54,445 bases of DNA from Thermosynechococcus sp. M98_K2018_005 (GTDB lineage: Bacteria; Cyanobacteriota; Cyanobacteriia; Thermosynechococcales; Thermosynechococcaceae), in the NCBI RefSeq assembly GCF_015295825.1, contig NZ_DVEH01000039.1, positions 1 to 54,445 on the forward strand. The letters run 5' to 3'. Positions 1 through 11,279 of the stretch are shown in pieces (the first letter of the stretch is position 1; each line of letters begins with the position of its first letter). The notes beneath the pieces were generated by a model, which did not search any database, was not told where the DNA came from, and was given only the letters and a program-made list of their open reading frames with translations. Position numbers and translations under genes: made by a program.

Positions 1-1
1 T

Positions 2-280
2 TATCACCATTTGCCCCCCCGCCCACCCCAAATGCACCAGCAGGTCTATGGCTGTCCCGCTGAGGAAGTGATTGCCTTCAGTGACACATTGACCTTTTTG
101 CGAACACTGTTGACCCTGCGCTATGGTCCCGGCGATGCCTTGGTGGCGGCAACGCTGCGTTCCCTGTATCAACTCCGCCAGCGCGATCGCCAGTGGCTGG
201 TGCAGGCAGCCCAATACCTGAACCGACTCCTCAAGGATGACTACGATCGTCTGCGGGGCATTATCGAGCAGTTAGGATAG
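2..280 (+). CDS. Conserved hypothetical protein, 5' end uncertain or outside the window
   Basis: I do not recognise this family. The reading frame is open to the left edge of the window. The first ATG is at 32, giving 82 residues, but no ribosome-binding site precedes it and the residues just upstream are proline-rich, so the true start may lie outside the window. The visible protein is soluble, mostly helical in character and rich in Leu, Arg and Gln, with no membrane segment or obvious catalytic motif. Its stop codon lies inside the 3' end of the convergent cytochrome b-like gene, so the two genes overlap by 20 bases tail to tail. The presence of a HIP1 octamer at 183-190 and normal codon use argue that it is resident DNA. 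Function unknown. Confidence 0.6.
   Translation, partial: YHHLPPRPPQMHQQVYGCPAEEVIAFSDTLTFLRTLLTLRYGPGDALVAATLRSLYQLRQRDRQWLVQAAQYLNRLLKDDYDRLRGIIEQLG
183..190. repeat. HIP1 octamer, one example of many
   Basis: GCGATCGC, the highly iterated palindrome of many cyanobacteria, occurs here and throughout the window, for example at 12211-12218 and twice end to end at 21371-21386. Its density supports the cyanobacterial assignment. Confidence 0.9.
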
Positions 281-926
281 CGGGCAAAACAAAAGCAGCC
301 ACAATTCCCAACAAAATAACAATTTCTAGACCCAACAACACTTGATTGGCAGGCTTGAGCCTACCCCCACGCCACCAGTTCTCGACCCGCCGATCCTCTG
401 GCCGGATTGCAAAACTCACCATTGAAACCAAAAGTGGCCGCCCCCCTGCCTTTGCCCCCAGAATCAAGTGAGACAGCAAACTCAGGAGCACCACACTCCA
501 AGCCCCCAAATGAGCCAAGTACCAGCCTCGATTTACCTCGCCTGTGGGCAACCACTCCTCCTGCATCATCCGTCCGGTGAGGAGGGCAAACGTGACGGCC
601 ACCAGCATTAGGGTATTTGCCAACCGTTGCCAAGCGTGCCAATTCCCTTGGCAAAGTTGCGCCCAGGATTTCTTAGGCAACAGCCGGCGATCGCCCCAAT
701 GAAAGCAGTAAAGCGCAAAGAAGGGAAACAGCAATAAAAGGAGGAGGGCAATTGTACCGTGGAGGCCTTGAATATCGGGAATCTTGGGTAGGGGCAGTGA
801 TCCCCAGCGGCCATCGTAGGTGTTATAAACCCAAAACCCTGAGATGAGAGCGAGGAGTGCCAAAATCGCCACCGCCCCATGGGCCAGGCGCAGCAGAAGG
901 GGTTGATAGGGAATAGATTTGGCCAT
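261..926 (-). CDS. Membrane cytochrome b561/b6-type protein
   Basis: A 221-residue integral membrane protein resembling the prokaryotic cytochrome b561 / cytochrome b(N)-type family, which binds haem b and passes electrons within the membrane. There are about four hydrophobic segments with histidines near their ends: LLLRLAHGAVAIL near the N-terminus, DIQGLHGTIALLLLLLF, WYLAHLGAWSVVLLSLLSHLILG, and a C-terminal LGLEIVILLGIVAAFVLPAI segment. These His residues are plausible haem ligands (inference). I chose the ATG at 926: it sits 2 bases after the stop of the upstream protease gene, whereas the longer frame to 989 would run well into that gene. The pair is therefore a tightly coupled two-gene unit. 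Electron donor and acceptor cannot be deduced. Confidence 0.75.
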   Translation of the reverse strand: MAKSIPYQPLLLRLAHGAVAILALLALISGFWVYNTYDGRWGSLPLPKIPDIQGLHGTIALLLLLLFPFFALYCFHWGDRRLLPKKSWAQLCQGNWHAWQRLANTLMLVAVTFALLTGRMMQEEWLPTGEVNRGWYLAHLGAWSVVLLSLLSHLILGAKAGGRPLLVSMVSFAIRPEDRRVENWWRGGRLKPANQVLLGLEIVILLGIVAAFVLPAILTAR

Positions 927-928
927 CG

Positions 929-1759
929 CTATTGACGAACAGGGTGTAATTGCTTGACGAGGCGATCGTACTGTTGAGTTTCTGCCCAATCAAGAATTTC
1001 CCGTGCCCGCAGAACAGGTAGAGGGTGGGTGAGTTGACTGGCTTGCAATTCCTTGAAAAGGTTGTACCAACCCCGATCAGCAGCCTCATATTCGCGGGCT
1101 TGGGCAACAAAGGCGTCGAGATTCAGGCGATCGCTCCACTGCGGCGAGCCACCACAGAGTTTCATGAGCACCGAGGCCACAATACGCGGGTCTTGGGTCA
1201 CCAGTAATGCCGCGCGATCGCAGCTCAGTTCAGCACAGCGCAGCCAATGCATCAACTGGGTTTGCAGTCCTTGCGCCAAGAGCCAGCCCCAGGGGGAGAG
1301 TTGACTGGTGGCAAAAAGCAGCAGGTTGGCGATCGTCAGATACACGCCATGCTCGCACTTCAGATGTCCCAACTCGTGCGCCAGCACTGCCTGCAATTCC
1401 TTTGGTGTCAGCAGTTCCACAAGGGAGGAGTGCAGTACAACAAAGGGCTGCTTGCCCCGCATGGCAAAGGTATAGGCATTGGGGACAGGATGCTGTTTCA
1501 AATACAGTTGGGGTGGCTCTAGGTCTAAAATACGGCAAGCCTCGATATGAAGCCCGTAAATGTCTGGGAGTTGCTGTTCACTCAGGCGCAGGCTACTGCC
1601 AATATTTTCAAGGTAAAAGGCCTGCTCCGCCACCGAACCTAGGAGCGATCGCACGAGAATATCTAACCCCGCTAGTTGTTGGAGGGCTTGGGTGGCCTCG
1701 CGATCGCGGGGATGACGAAACTGATCAGCCCTGAGGTTGGAATACGCTGAAACAGGCAT
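929..1759 (-). CDS. M48-family zinc metalloprotease
   Basis: A 276-residue peptidase of the M48 (Ste24/HtpX) family. The zinc-binding and catalytic motif HELGH is at residues 128-132, and the third ligand is in CAELSCDRAA near residues 176-184, matching the family's ExxxD pattern. A hydrophobic stretch directly after HELGH (VYLTIANLLLFATS, about 140-152) resembles the membrane-associated helix of HtpX-type enzymes, but there are no N-terminal transmembrane helices, so it is shorter than HtpX and closer to the compact M48 proteins common in cyanobacteria. These enzymes degrade or clip membrane or periplasmic proteins; the substrate here is unknown. It precedes a membrane cytochrome b-like gene with a 2-base gap, so the two are probably co-transcribed and translationally coupled. 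Confidence 0.85.
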   Translation of the reverse strand: MPVSAYSNLRADQFRHPRDREATQALQQLAGLDILVRSLLGSVAEQAFYLENIGSSLRLSEQQLPDIYGLHIEACRILDLEPPQLYLKQHPVPNAYTFAMRGKQPFVVLHSSLVELLTPKELQAVLAHELGHLKCEHGVYLTIANLLLFATSQLSPWGWLLAQGLQTQLMHWLRCAELSCDRAALLVTQDPRIVASVLMKLCGGSPQWSDRLNLDAFVAQAREYEAADRGWYNLFKELQASQLTHPLPVLRAREILDWAETQQYDRLVKQLHPVRQ

Positions 1760-1874
1760 GAAATCGTAATGTTTACTCTGACCCCTCCACTGCCAATTTT
1801 AGAGGATGGCACAGGTTTCTTGCATCCCTGCCAAAACGTTCTGCGGTGCTCGGCATGATCTGTAACCTGAGACC

Positions 1875-1949
1875 AAAAAAGCTACGGCAAGGGCACCTAC
1901 AGTTTGTCCTCAGGACATTCCTAGATTAGGTGCTAACCTCTACCGTAGC
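1875..1949 (-). terminator. Three-layer hairpin with T-tract, likely terminator of the rpo operon
   Basis: Read on the minus strand just after rpoC2, three nested complementary pairs are visible: an outer GCTACGG/CCGTAGC (1943-1949 with 1881-1887), a middle GCACCTA/TAGGTGC (1927-1933 with 1893-1899) and an inner TGTCC-TGA-GGACA (1905-1917). The outer arm is followed at once by six T (1880-1875). This fits a Rho-independent terminator, though its extended, layered form is larger than usual; a stable 3'-end RNA is an alternative. Confidence 0.7.
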
Positions 1950-1973
1950 CTTCTGCAATCAAGGGAATTTTAG

Positions 1974-4900
1974 TTAGAAGGCGTCATCCTCCTCTTCCTC
2001 CCCATAGTCATCGTCCTCGTCTGTGAGGTCATCTTCCTCATCATCACTACTGGCGAATTCAAAATCGCGAGTCCGTCCAGTGATTTTTTCAATCACGTGG
2101 GGCGCCGTTTCATCGTCAATGAGGACATCCTCACCGAGGTCAGCGGTCACATTGACCATCATTGAGGGGGGTTCAGGTTCAGGGCTGATAACGTGGGTTT
2201 GTCCCAAACACTCCTCACCTTCTTCCCACTCCTCGTTGCCGTTGCTACTTTCCTCATAGCTGTTGAAGCCGGTTCCCGCTGGGATGAGACGGCCAATGAT
2301 CACGTTTTCCTTGAGTCCCCGTAGCCAATCGGACTTGCCTTCAATGGCCGCTTCTGTGAGTACCCGCGTCGTCTCTTGGAAACTGGCGGCTGAAATGAAG
2401 CTATCGGTATTCAGCGAAGCCTTGGTAATCCCTAAAAGGACAGGGGTATATTGGGCAGGTGCACCACCGGTGAGTGCCATGGGTTCGTTGGCTTGCTCCG
2501 CTTGGCGCAGACTCATGAGTTCCCCAGAGAGAACGATTGTGTCGCCGGCATCATCAATCCGCACTTTTGAAGTCATCTGGCGGACAATGATCTCAATGTG
2601 CTTGTCAGAAATCTCAATGCCTTGGGTCAGGTACACCGACTGCACTTCGTTGACCAAAAACGACTGCACCTTTTCAAAGCTAATTTGGGCAGCTTTGAGT
2701 AACCCTTGGGGTTTGTAGTACTCAAAGTAAATCGAGAGGATGTCGTGGGGATCCACAAGGCCATCGGTGAGGGGGTCAGCGAGATTAACCTTTTGCCCAT
2801 CCACCACCAAGGGGTTTTGACCCGGCAAGACAGGGTATTCCTGAATCGTGCCATCCTCTTCAATGACTTTGATATCTACGCTGTCATCACTGTTGTAGGT
2901 GACTTGACAGGTGCCGGGGCGCACAGCCAGCACGCATTTTTCCTTGGGATGGCGAGCTTCAAGGAGTTCTTCAATCCGAGGTAACCCCTGAATGATGTCA
3001 CCCGTTTTCGCCCGCTCAAACACCAGCAGGGCGAGGTTATCCCCCCGTTGCACAAGGTCACCGTCCTCAATTTGCAGCACTGCCCCCGGCGAGACAAGGT
3101 AGGGACGGGCTAAGCGCAGGATGATGTGGTCATCGGCCACCGCCATTACCGCTGCTGTTTCTGGGGCAGTCACTCCCTTGGCAAGTTCATCGCCGGGACG
3201 CACGAGATCGCCAACTTTGACCGTAGGTTTAGCCCCGTTGGTCTCGATCCGCAGGCAATCGCTCTCGGTAACGACCAGAATGCGGCGAACCGCTTCCCCA
3301 CTGCGCAAGATCCCCTGCACTTGACCCGCCTGCTTGGCTTTGATGTCCGTGCGGGCAATCACGGCACCGGGGCCAATGTGATCGCCATCTTTGACAAGAA
3401 GGGAAGTAAACGTACTGCCTTGGGTTTGATCCGCAGCAATGTCACGGCGAATTACCAAGGATTCCAGAATCACCAGTTGCAGGCGCTGGGCTTCTGCATC
3501 CACCTCATCCGTCACAATTTCAATGTCAGCAGCCAGTTGGGGGGCTTCGCTGCCAATCTCAAGGACTAACTGCGTCCGCAGCAGATCAACACCATCAACG
3601 GATTTCACTCGCTCATCGTGCTTGTAGGGCAACCGCTGTACGGCTCGCAGGCGAATGGACTGCCCTGAGCTATCGCTGGAGTCTTGGCTGGGTACCGATG
3701 GCTCATCAGGCACGCTAAATTCTTGGATGGGTCGCAGCAGAATCGCTGGCCCTTCAGGGGTGTCCTCTAGATAGTCCACTTGTGAGAGGGTTTCGACCAC
3801 AAGGCCGGGGAGTACCTCTTCACCGGGACGCGCTAAGGTACCATGCTTCAGCCGCGCGGCTTCCGGATCATCTACAAGGTGCAGTTCGCCGGGCTTGATA
3901 ATAATTTCCCGCAGGATGTCGTTTTTCTGGATGACTTCGACAACACCGCTGTTTTGACAGAAGATGTCCTTGACAACCTCCGTCCCCGCTTCGACGTATT
4001 GATTGTCCTCCACCATGAGCAGTGAGATATCTTTGTTGACCTCATGGGTTTCTTCGGGGATCCACAGGAGCGTCCCCCCCTTGAGGACTTCATAGCCCTG
4101 CTTGGCTTTGCCTTTTTTGGCCACTTCAATGTCGGCGTACTTGAGAATACCGCCAGTGATAGTGTGGTAGCGATCGTCAATGAGTTCAGCCACCACTTGA
4201 CCATTGGCGACTTTTGTACCGGGGGCAGCCTTCAAGGAGAAGCGCTGACCAGTAGCGGTTTCAATAATGTAATGCTCGCGTCCCTGCTGCGTTTCTTTGA
4301 GCACCTTGGCCTTATCAAGCATCACCGAGGCAGTAATAATTTCCACCTCGCGACCTCCTTTGCTGTCCTGTTGCTCAGGGAGACGCACGACGCCGCCATG
4401 CTCGGTTTTCACCGTGGTTTCTGCAAGCACGGCTCCGGCTTCAATGCAATCGCCATTTTTAACAACCGGCTCCGCACCGGGAGGCAGGTTATAGACTTCC
4501 CCAGACAGTACCCAAATCAACCCACCTTTGGGGGCAATGCGCGTTGTGGTGCCTTGGCGATCGCGCTTCTCCTCTACCTCGAGGTTGACGAACTTCACTT
4601 GACCCGCCAAATCCGAGGCCACATCCTTGGTCACTTTCTCCGTGGACTTGCGGACACTGCGAGAGGCCTGCGCCACTTCCGCCAACAATTGACCCGCTTC
4701 AACGGTTTCACCATCCGCCACTAGCACAATTGACCCTTGGGAGAGGTCAAATTCTTGGCTCTGCTGACCACCTTTGATCACAAGCTTGCCAGCGGTTTCG
4801 ACAATAAAGGCATCATCGCCATGACGAGTGCGGTAGGGACGTACCCGTAATTTCTTGCCGTACTCCACCGTGCCGGCAAAGGGCGCACGTTCTTGGCGAG

Positions 4901-5948
4901 CCACTTCCCCCGTAAACACCCCGCCGGTGTGGAACGTGCGCATTGTCAACTGCGTACCGGGTTCACCAATGGATTGAGCAGCAATAATCCCTACGGCTTC
5001 CCCCATATCCACGAGTTGGGCATGGGCAAGGCTCCAGCCGTAGCAGAGACGACACACAGAGCCAGTGGCCTCGCAAGTGAGGGGCGATCGCACCACTACT
5101 TCTTCGATACCGGCATTGACAATTTTCTTTGCTAGATCAGCAGAGATGGCTTGATTTTTGGCCACCAGCACTTCGCCCGTTTCCGGATGGCAGACATCAT
5201 TGAGCACCACCCGACCCAAAAGCCGATCCTCTAGCGCCAGTACCTTATCCCCCACCGTCATACTGCGCAGCGTAATGCCCCGCTCCGTTTCACAATCCTC
5301 TTCGCGGATAATCACATCTTGGGAGACATCCACCAAGCGACGGGTCAGGTAACCGGAGTCCGCCGTCCGCAGTGCTGTATCCACCAACCCCTTGCGGGCA
5401 CCATAGGAGGAAATAATGTACTCCGTCACCGTCAGCCCTTCGCGGAAGTTGGTTTTAATCGGCAGGTCAATGATTTCCCCTTGGGGATTGGCCATCAACC
5501 CCCGCATTCCCACCAACTGGCGCACCTGCGAGAGATTCCCCCGTGCCCCCGAGAAGGCCATCATGTACACGGAGTTGAGGACATCGGTATCGCGGAAGTG
5601 CCGCACCACCTCATTTTTCAGTTCTTCGTTGGTGGTGTTCCAAGTGTCAATCACCTTCTGGAAGCGTTCCACCTCCGTGATTTCACCCCGCGAGTAGCGC
5701 TCCTGAGCGGTTTTAATTTCCTTTTCGGCCGCTTCGAGGAGTTCCTGTTTTTTCGGCGGCACGAGCAGGTCATCCACACTGATAGAGACGCCGGCGCGGG
5801 TGGCATAGCGAAAGCCAAGGTCTTTGACTTTGTCGGCCATTTCCGCTGTGCGGGCGGTGCCAAAGTTGCTAAAGGACCAAGCAATCAGGTTCCGCAAGCC
5901 TTTTTTGTCAATGATGCGGTTAAAGAAAACAGGCTTTTTCTCAGTCAT
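1974..5948 (-). CDS. rpoC2: RNA polymerase subunit beta'' (RpoC2)
   Basis: The C-terminal part of beta-prime, about 1324 residues, as split in cyanobacteria and plastids. It carries the trigger-loop side of the active site, bridge-proximal elements and the jaw. The N-terminal region contains the conserved block around [18 protein letters not shown], and four zinc-site cysteines lie in [10 protein letters not shown] and [14 protein letters not shown] long beta-rich stretch between these and the C-terminal conserved block ([18 protein letters not shown]) is the large SI3 insertion of cyanobacterial beta-prime. The C-terminus is a very acidic tail (about 25 residues rich in Asp and Glu). I chose the ATG at 5948, preceded by a GGGAG ribosome-binding site, rather than the TTG at 5966. 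It follows rpoC1 with about 20 bases between, in the rpoB-rpoC1-rpoC2 operon. Confidence 0.97.
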   Translation of the reverse strand: MTEKKPVFFNRIIDKKGLRNLIAWSFSNFGTARTAEMADKVKDLGFRYATRAGVSISVDDLLVPPKKQELLEAAEKEIKTAQERYSRGEITEVERFQKVIDTWNTTNEELKNEVVRHFRDTDVLNSVYMMAFSGARGNLSQVRQLVGMRGLMANPQGEIIDLPIKTNFREGLTVTEYIISSYGARKGLVDTALRTADSGYLTRRLVDVSQDVIIREEDCETERGITLRSMTVGDKVLALEDRLLGRVVLNDVCHPETGEVLVAKNQAISADLAKKIVNAGIEEVVVRSPLTCEATGSVCRLCYGWSLAHAQLVDMGEAVGIIAAQSIGEPGTQLTMRTFHTGGVFTGEVARQERAPFAGTVEYGKKLRVRPYRTRHGDDAFIVETAGKLVIKGGQQSQEFDLSQGSIVLVADGETVEAGQLLAEVAQASRSVRKSTEKVTKDVASDLAGQVKFVNLEVEEKRDRQGTTTRIAPKGGLIWVLSGEVYNLPPGAEPVVKNGDCIEAGAVLAETTVKTEHGGVVRLPEQQDSKGGREVEIITASVMLDKAKVLKETQQGREHYIIETATGQRFSLKAAPGTKVANGQVVAELIDDRYHTITGGILKYADIEVAKKGKAKQGYEVLKGGTLLWIPEETHEVNKDISLLMVEDNQYVEAGTEVVKDIFCQNSGVVEVIQKNDILREIIIKPGELHLVDDPEAARLKHGTLARPGEEVLPGLVVETLSQVDYLEDTPEGPAILLRPIQEFSVPDEPSVPSQDSSDSSGQSIRLRAVQRLPYKHDERVKSVDGVDLLRTQLVLEIGSEAPQLAADIEIVTDEVDAEAQRLQLVILESLVIRRDIAADQTQGSTFTSLLVKDGDHIGPGAVIARTDIKAKQAGQVQGILRSGEAVRRILVVTESDCLRIETNGAKPTVKVGDLVRPGDELAKGVTAPETAAVMAVADDHIILRLARPYLVSPGAVLQIEDGDLVQRGDNLALLVFERAKTGDIIQGLPRIEELLEARHPKEKCVLAVRPGTCQVTYNSDDSVDIKVIEEDGTIQEYPVLPGQNPLVVDGQKVNLADPLTDGLVDPHDILSIYFEYYKPQGLLKAAQISFEKVQSFLVNEVQSVYLTQGIEISDKHIEIIVRQMTSKVRIDDAGDTIVLSGELMSLRQAEQANEPMALTGGAPAQYTPVLLGITKASLNTDSFISAASFQETTRVLTEAAIEGKSDWLRGLKENVIIGRLIPAGTGFNSYEESSNGNEEWEEGEECLGQTHVISPEPEPPSMMVNVTADLGEDVLIDDETAPHVIEKITGRTRDFEFASSDDEEDDLTDEDDDYGEEEEDDAF

Positions 5949-5967
5949 GGTGTTGGGGTCTCCCAAA

Positions 5968-7836
5968 TTAACTGGCTAGGGCTTCTTGAATCGTTTGGTT
6001 GTAGATGATGCGACCGGGGGTGGTGCGGATGTATTGGGAAATCAGTTGACCGTTGGCATCCTCCTTGACCCGCCGCAGGGGATACTCCAGCAAACGAGAA
6101 CCATCTTCATAGGTCGTAATCTGGGGTTCACTAGTGTCGCCATCGTCCACCTCACCGTCGTAGCGCACCCAGACAAAGGCATGGAGCGGCAAGTGTCCCT
6201 GTTCGTAGGCGATGACCACGTCTTGCAAGTTGGCATAGTAGCGATCGCTATAATCCGGCAGCTTTGGATTTTCTGCCGTCAAGTAATAGCAGCCCAAAAC
6301 CATATCTTGGCTAGGGGTAATAATCGGCTTGCCCGTGGCCGGCGACAGAATATTATTTGAGGCTAGCATCAGCATCCGCGCCTCCGCTTGAGCCTCAATC
6401 GAGAGAGGCACGTGCACCGCCATCTGGTCACCGTCAAAGTCCGCGTTGAAGGCAGGACACACCAAGGGGTGTAGTTGAATGGCACGCCCCTCCACTAGAA
6501 TTGGCTCAAAGGCCTGAATCCCCAAACGGTGGAGTGTCGGCGCACGGTTGAGCAGCACCGGGTGACCCTCAATCACCTCCTCCAGCACATCCCAAATTTG
6601 GGGGTCATTGCGCTGGATCATCCGCTTCGCTGCCTTAATGTTGTTGACAATTTGTTGGCGAATCAGGCGGTGAATCACAAAGGGCTGGAAGAGTTCAATA
6701 GCCATTTCCCGAGGCAGGCCGCACTGGTGCATTTGCAGTTTTGGCCCCACCACAATCACCGAACGACCGGAGTAGTCCACCCGTTTCCCCAGCAGGTTTT
6801 GGCGGAAGCGACCCTGTTTGCCCTCAATAATGTCGGAAAGAGACTTCAGGGGACGGTTATTGGCGCCCACCACTGTGCGACCGCGACGACCATTATCAAT
6901 CAGGGCATCCACCGCCTCTTGCAGCATCCGCTTCTCATTGCGGACAATAATCTCCGGGGCGAGAATCTCTTGCAGGCGGGCAAGGCGGTTGTTGCGGTTA
7001 ATGACGCGGCGGTACAAGTCATTGAGGTCAGAGGTAGCAAAACGCCCGCCATCTAACTGCACCATTGGCCGCAGATCCGGTGGAATCACAGGAATCACCG
7101 TCAAGACCATCCATTCCGGCTTGGAGCCAGTGGCAATAAAGTTATCGATCACCCGCAGCCGTTTGATCAGCTTGGCGCGTTTTTGCCCCTTGGAGTTGAG
7201 GATTTCCTGCCGCAGTTGGTCAGCCTCCGCTTGCAAATCTAAATCCCGAAGCAGGCGTTGAATGGCTTCAGCCCCAATGCCCACCTCAATGCCCTCTAGC
7301 TCTGAGTCTTCGCTGTAGATCTCTTCCTCGATTTCCTGCCACTGATCTTCGCTCAGGAGCTGCTTGTAGCTGAGACCGGGGTGATTGCCCGGATCTAGCA
7401 CTACATAGGAGTTGAAATAGACAATTTGCTCTACATCCCGCAGGGGCATATCCAGCAGGATCGCCATGTAGCTGGGAATCCCCTTCAGATACCAGACATG
7501 CGTAACTGGGGCAGCTAACTTAATATAGCCCATGCGATGGCGGCGCACTCGCGATTCAGTGACTTCAACGCCACAACGTTCGCAGACAATGCCACGATGG
7601 CGTACCCGCTTGTATTTACCACAGTGGCACTCCCAATCCTTAGCAGGCCCAAAGATCCGCTCGCAGAAGAGGCCGTCCATCTCTGGCTTGAGCGTGCGAT
7701 AGTTAATGGTTTCTGGTTTGGTGACCTCGCCCACCACTTGACCGTTGGGTAGCGTGCGCTGCCCCCATTGGATGATGCGCTCCGGTGACGCGAGAGACAC
7801 TTTTACATAATCAAAGCGTTGCTCGATTCTGGGCAT
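5968..7836 (-). CDS. rpoC1: RNA polymerase subunit gamma (RpoC1, N-terminal beta')
   Basis: A 622-residue subunit equal to the N-terminal part of bacterial beta-prime. The zinc-binding cysteines C70, C72, C85 and C88 form the clamp zinc site. The absolutely conserved catalytic loop [12 protein letters not shown], whose three aspartates hold the active-site magnesium, lies near residue 460. The rudder and lid region with the [20 protein letters not shown] block is intact. Length and ends match cyanobacterial RpoC1. The ATG at 7836 is unambiguous. It sits 76 bases after rpoB and just before rpoC2, so the three are made as one transcript. A 16-base palindrome lies in the rpoB-rpoC1 gap. Confidence 0.98.
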   Translation of the reverse strand: MPRIEQRFDYVKVSLASPERIIQWGQRTLPNGQVVGEVTKPETINYRTLKPEMDGLFCERIFGPAKDWECHCGKYKRVRHRGIVCERCGVEVTESRVRRHRMGYIKLAAPVTHVWYLKGIPSYMAILLDMPLRDVEQIVYFNSYVVLDPGNHPGLSYKQLLSEDQWQEIEEEIYSEDSELEGIEVGIGAEAIQRLLRDLDLQAEADQLRQEILNSKGQKRAKLIKRLRVIDNFIATGSKPEWMVLTVIPVIPPDLRPMVQLDGGRFATSDLNDLYRRVINRNNRLARLQEILAPEIIVRNEKRMLQEAVDALIDNGRRGRTVVGANNRPLKSLSDIIEGKQGRFRQNLLGKRVDYSGRSVIVVGPKLQMHQCGLPREMAIELFQPFVIHRLIRQQIVNNIKAAKRMIQRNDPQIWDVLEEVIEGHPVLLNRAPTLHRLGIQAFEPILVEGRAIQLHPLVCPAFNADFDGDQMAVHVPLSIEAQAEARMLMLASNNILSPATGKPIITPSQDMVLGCYYLTAENPKLPDYSDRYYANLQDVVIAYEQGHLPLHAFVWVRYDGEVDDGDTSEPQITTYEDGSRLLEYPLRRVKEDANGQLISQYIRTTPGRIIYNQTIQEALAS

Positions 7837-7870
7837 AAGCTCACAAATCCTTTGACGGTGAATGGATCAA

Positions 7871-7886
7871 GGGGGCGATCGCCCCC
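7871..7886. repeat. 16-base perfect palindrome with HIP1 core between rpoB and rpoC1
   Basis: GGGGGCGATCGCCCCC is a perfect palindrome built on the HIP1 octamer. In the transcript it can form a GC stem with a GATC loop in the 76-base gap between the rpoB stop and the rpoC1 start. No T-run follows it on either strand, so it is not a simple terminator; it could stabilise or process the messenger RNA (inference). Confidence 0.8.
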
Positions 7887-7912
7887 AAACAAGCTGACTC
7901 AGTTCTGAGTGT

Positions 7913-10900
7913 TTAGAATGTCGTTGCCCCTTCTTTGTCGTCCGTGTCGTCTAGGGCACTGTAGTCAATTGTGGGTCGTGGCGGTGTACGGCGAGGGCTG
8001 ACATCCACCATCAAGTCCACCTCGGGGTCAGGTTTCATTTCGCCATCATCATCAAAGCTGGGAATACTGGCCTTGCGCACGGAAATATCCAAGCACAGGG
8101 ATTGTAGCTCCCGCATCAGCACCTTGAAGGACTCTGGCGTGCCCGGTCGTGGAATGGATTGCCCCTTAACAATGGCATTGAGGGCTTCATTGCGTCCTTG
8201 CATATCATCGGACTTGACCGTCAGCAACTCTTGGAGAATATAGGCGGCACCATAGGCTTCCAATGCCCACACCTCCATTTCGCCGAAGCGCTGACCCCCT
8301 TGTTGGGCTTTACCACCGAGGGGCTGTTGGGTAACCAAGGAGTAGGGACCTGTGGAGCGGGCGTGGATCTTATCGTCCACCAAGTGCACGAGCTTCAGCA
8401 TATAGGCCATCCCCACCGTCACTGGTCGGTCAAAGGGTTCACCAGTGCGGCCATCATAGACGACCATTTTGCCCGGATCCTCAGGATTAAAGACCCAATC
8501 TTGACCCGTGACTTCTTTGGCCTCTTGCAGCTTGGCATGGACGGTTTCGCGGGATTTTTCCTTGCCGTGCATTTCATCAAAGGGAGTAATTTTGAAGCGA
8601 CGCCCCAGGCACTCCCCAGCCCAGCCCAGCAAACACTCATAGACTTGCCCCACATTCATCCGTGAGGGCACCCCCAGGGGATTGAGGACAATATCCACGG
8701 GGCGACCATCGGGCAGGAAGGGCATATCCTCTACAGGGAGAATGCGCGAAATAATCCCCTTGTTGCCGTGGCGGCCAGCCATTTTATCCCCCACTTGGAT
8801 TTTGCGCTTCTGTGCCACATAGACCCGCACCACCATATTGGCACCAGGGGGTAGCTCATCTCCCTGCTCACGAGTAAAGACGCGCACATCGACAACGCGA
8901 CCTTTTTCACCATTGGGCACCCGCAGGGAGTTATCCCGCACATCCCGCGCTTTTTCACCAAAGATGGCCCGCAGGAGTTTTTCTTCGGGGGGCTGATCCG
9001 ATTCCCCTTTGGGGGTGACTTTACCCACAAGAATATCGCCCGCCTCTACAAAGGCACCAATGCGGATAATGCCGTTTTCATCCAACTGCCGCAGGGCATC
9101 TTCAGAGACGTTGGGCACTTCGCGGGTAATTTCCTCAGGACCTAGTTTAGTTTGTCGCGCCTCGATTTCGTACTTCTCAATGTGGATGGAGGTATAGACA
9201 TCCTCTTGCACCAGCCGTTCGCTGATCAGGATCGCGTCTTCGTAGTTGTAGCCCTCCCAAGGCATATAGGCGACAAGGATGTTTTGGCCAAGGGCAAGTT
9301 CACCCCCCTCAGTGGCGGAGCCATCGGCAATCACTTGCCCCGCTTGGACGCGATCGCCGACAAAGACAATCGGTCGTTGATTCAAGCAGGTATCTTGGTT
9401 GGAGCGCTGATACTTTTGCAGCGTGTAGGTAATCTCAGGGCCGTTATCGGTTTTGACGCGAATTTGATTGGCATCCACATAGGTGACCACGCCGTTGGTC
9501 TGGCTGAGAATTACCATCCCAGAGTCCCGTGCTGCCTGAGCCTCTAAGCCGGTACCCACTAAGGGACGGTGCGATCGCAACAGGGGGACTGCCTGCCGCT
9601 GCATGTTGGATCCCATGAGGGCACGGTTGGCGTCATCATGCTCCAAAAAGGGAATCAGCGATGTGGCCACAGAGATAATCTGTACTGGCGAAACCGCTAC
9701 ATAGTCCACCTGATCGGGGGTGGTGGTGGTGAAATCTTGACGATAACGTACAGGCACTACATCCCCAAGGATATAGCCGTTTTCATCGGTGGGCACATCC
9801 CCCGGCGCCACTCGCTTATCATCCTCTTCGTCAGCGGTCATGTAAACAGGAGGCTGATCCTTGAGGACGCGACCATCTTTCACCGGATAGAAAGGCGTCT
9901 CAATAAAGCCATATTCATTGACGCGGGCATGGGTCGCCAAGGAACCAATCAACCCAGCGTTGGGGCCTTCAGGGGTTTCAATGGGGCAAATGCGACCATA
10001 GTGACTCGGGTGAATATCCCGCACCGCAAAGCCCGCCCGCTCCCGAGTGAGACCACCGGGGCCTAGGGCACTCAAGCGCCGTTTGTGGGTGAGTTCCGCG
10101 AGGGGGTTGGTCTGATCCATGAATTGGGAAAGCTGGCTAGAGCCAAAGAATTCCTTAATGGCCGCCACCAAGGGCTTTGGATTCACCAGCGAAGTGGGTG
10201 TCAAAGAATCTGTGTCAGACACCGTCATCCGCTCACGAATAATGCGCTCTAGGCGATTGAGGCCAACGCGCACTTGGTTTTGCAGCAATTCACCAACAGA
10301 ACGGACGCGGCGGTTGCCCAAGTGGTCAATGTCATCAATCGTTCCTAGATCAAACTCTAGGTTAATCAGATAATCAATGGCCGCAAGAATATCCTCTGGG
10401 GTGAGGATGCGCACTGAGTCAGGAATATTCAATTGCAACTTGCGGTTGAGCTTGTAGCGACCCACCCGGCCAAGGTCGTAGCGTTTGGGATCAAAGAAGC
10501 GCGATTCCAGAAGCTGTTGTCCCCCTGAAACCGTGGGCGGCTCCCCTGGCCGCAGTTTTTTGTACAGTTCAATAAGGGCATCTTCCTCGGAGAATTTGCC
10601 TTCTTTTTCAACGGTTTTTTGGTAGTACTCGGGGTGGCGCAGCCGCTCTAGGATTTCGCTATCGGTTAATCCTAAGGCTTTGAGGAGAACGTGCGCCGAG
10701 AGCTTACGGGTTTTGTCAATGCGTACCCACAGCAGATCGTTTTTATCGGTTTCAAATTTCAGCCAAGCGCCCCGGTTGGGAATCAGGCTGGCATTGTAGG
10801 TACGGCGACCATTTTTGTCGGTTTCTGATTTGTAGTAAACGCCGGGACTGCGGACAATCTGGTTGACAATGACGCGCTCTGCACCATTGATAATGAATGT

Positions 10901-11239
10901 CCCGCGATCGGTCATCAGGGGCAGATCGCCAATGAACACATCTTGGTCAATGATATTGCCGTTTTCTTTGTTAATGAGGCGAGTCGGGACATACATTTGC
11001 ATTGAGTAGGTGGCATCCCGCCGCTTGGCCTCATCTACGCTATACTTTGGCTCCTTGAGTCGGTAGTCCTTGGCCAAAAAGTGCAACTCAATTTTGCCAG
11101 TATAATCAGTAATTGGGGAAAAACTCTCTAGCTCTTCAATGAGTCCTTCTTCAAGAAACCATCGGAAGCTGGCCCGCTGAATCTCGACAAGGTCTGGCAA
11201 GGTAAAAGCGGGTGGCGTGTAAATCTGATTACTAGCCAT
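7913..11239 (-). CDS. rpoB: RNA polymerase subunit beta (RpoB)
   Basis: A full-length 1108-residue beta subunit. Conserved blocks seen include the rifampicin-pocket region ([20 protein letters not shown] followed by [11 protein letters not shown]), the [19 protein letters not shown] segment, the catalytic-loop lysine region [17 protein letters not shown], and the C-terminal [15 protein letters not shown] block that contacts beta-prime. The subunit forms the fork loop, wall and much of the RNA channel of the polymerase. It opens the rpoBC1C2 operon; the ATG at 11239 is preceded by a GAGG ribosome-binding site and, further upstream, a clear sigma-70-type promoter. There is no rplJL upstream, as usual in cyanobacteria where rpoB is separate from the L10-L12 operon. 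Confidence 0.98.
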   Translation of the reverse strand: MASNQIYTPPAFTLPDLVEIQRASFRWFLEEGLIEELESFSPITDYTGKIELHFLAKDYRLKEPKYSVDEAKRRDATYSMQMYVPTRLINKENGNIIDQDVFIGDLPLMTDRGTFIINGAERVIVNQIVRSPGVYYKSETDKNGRRTYNASLIPNRGAWLKFETDKNDLLWVRIDKTRKLSAHVLLKALGLTDSEILERLRHPEYYQKTVEKEGKFSEEDALIELYKKLRPGEPPTVSGGQQLLESRFFDPKRYDLGRVGRYKLNRKLQLNIPDSVRILTPEDILAAIDYLINLEFDLGTIDDIDHLGNRRVRSVGELLQNQVRVGLNRLERIIRERMTVSDTDSLTPTSLVNPKPLVAAIKEFFGSSQLSQFMDQTNPLAELTHKRRLSALGPGGLTRERAGFAVRDIHPSHYGRICPIETPEGPNAGLIGSLATHARVNEYGFIETPFYPVKDGRVLKDQPPVYMTADEEDDKRVAPGDVPTDENGYILGDVVPVRYRQDFTTTTPDQVDYVAVSPVQIISVATSLIPFLEHDDANRALMGSNMQRQAVPLLRSHRPLVGTGLEAQAARDSGMVILSQTNGVVTYVDANQIRVKTDNGPEITYTLQKYQRSNQDTCLNQRPIVFVGDRVQAGQVIADGSATEGGELALGQNILVAYMPWEGYNYEDAILISERLVQEDVYTSIHIEKYEIEARQTKLGPEEITREVPNVSEDALRQLDENGIIRIGAFVEAGDILVGKVTPKGESDQPPEEKLLRAIFGEKARDVRDNSLRVPNGEKGRVVDVRVFTREQGDELPPGANMVVRVYVAQKRKIQVGDKMAGRHGNKGIISRILPVEDMPFLPDGRPVDIVLNPLGVPSRMNVGQVYECLLGWAGECLGRRFKITPFDEMHGKEKSRETVHAKLQEAKEVTGQDWVFNPEDPGKMVVYDGRTGEPFDRPVTVGMAYMLKLVHLVDDKIHARSTGPYSLVTQQPLGGKAQQGGQRFGEMEVWALEAYGAAYILQELLTVKSDDMQGRNEALNAIVKGQSIPRPGTPESFKVLMRELQSLCLDISVRKASIPSFDDDGEMKPDPEVDLMVDVSPRRTPPRPTIDYSALDDTDDKEGATTF

Positions 11240-11279
11240 GTATATCCTCTAGAGGGTATCGCTAAAACGCGGATCTTGC

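Noticed and set aside
1207-1734. Open frame of about 175 residues opposite the M48 protease
   Set aside because: The sense strand has the HELGH motif and full family layout; the antisense product looks random.
1762-1850. Short plus-strand frame of 28 residues starting near 1769
   Set aside because: It has no ribosome-binding site and no hydrophobic segment like the small photosystem peptides.
4044-4724. Open frame of about 226 residues antisense to the rpoC2 insertion
   Set aside because: No ribosome-binding site, no recognisable domain, and the sense strand is clearly coding.
5319-6008. Long open frame (about 229 residues) on the plus strand over the 5' part of rpoC2
   Set aside because: It is antisense to a fully conserved rpoC2 and its translation has no family features. 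GC-rich codon use leaves such mirror frames open.
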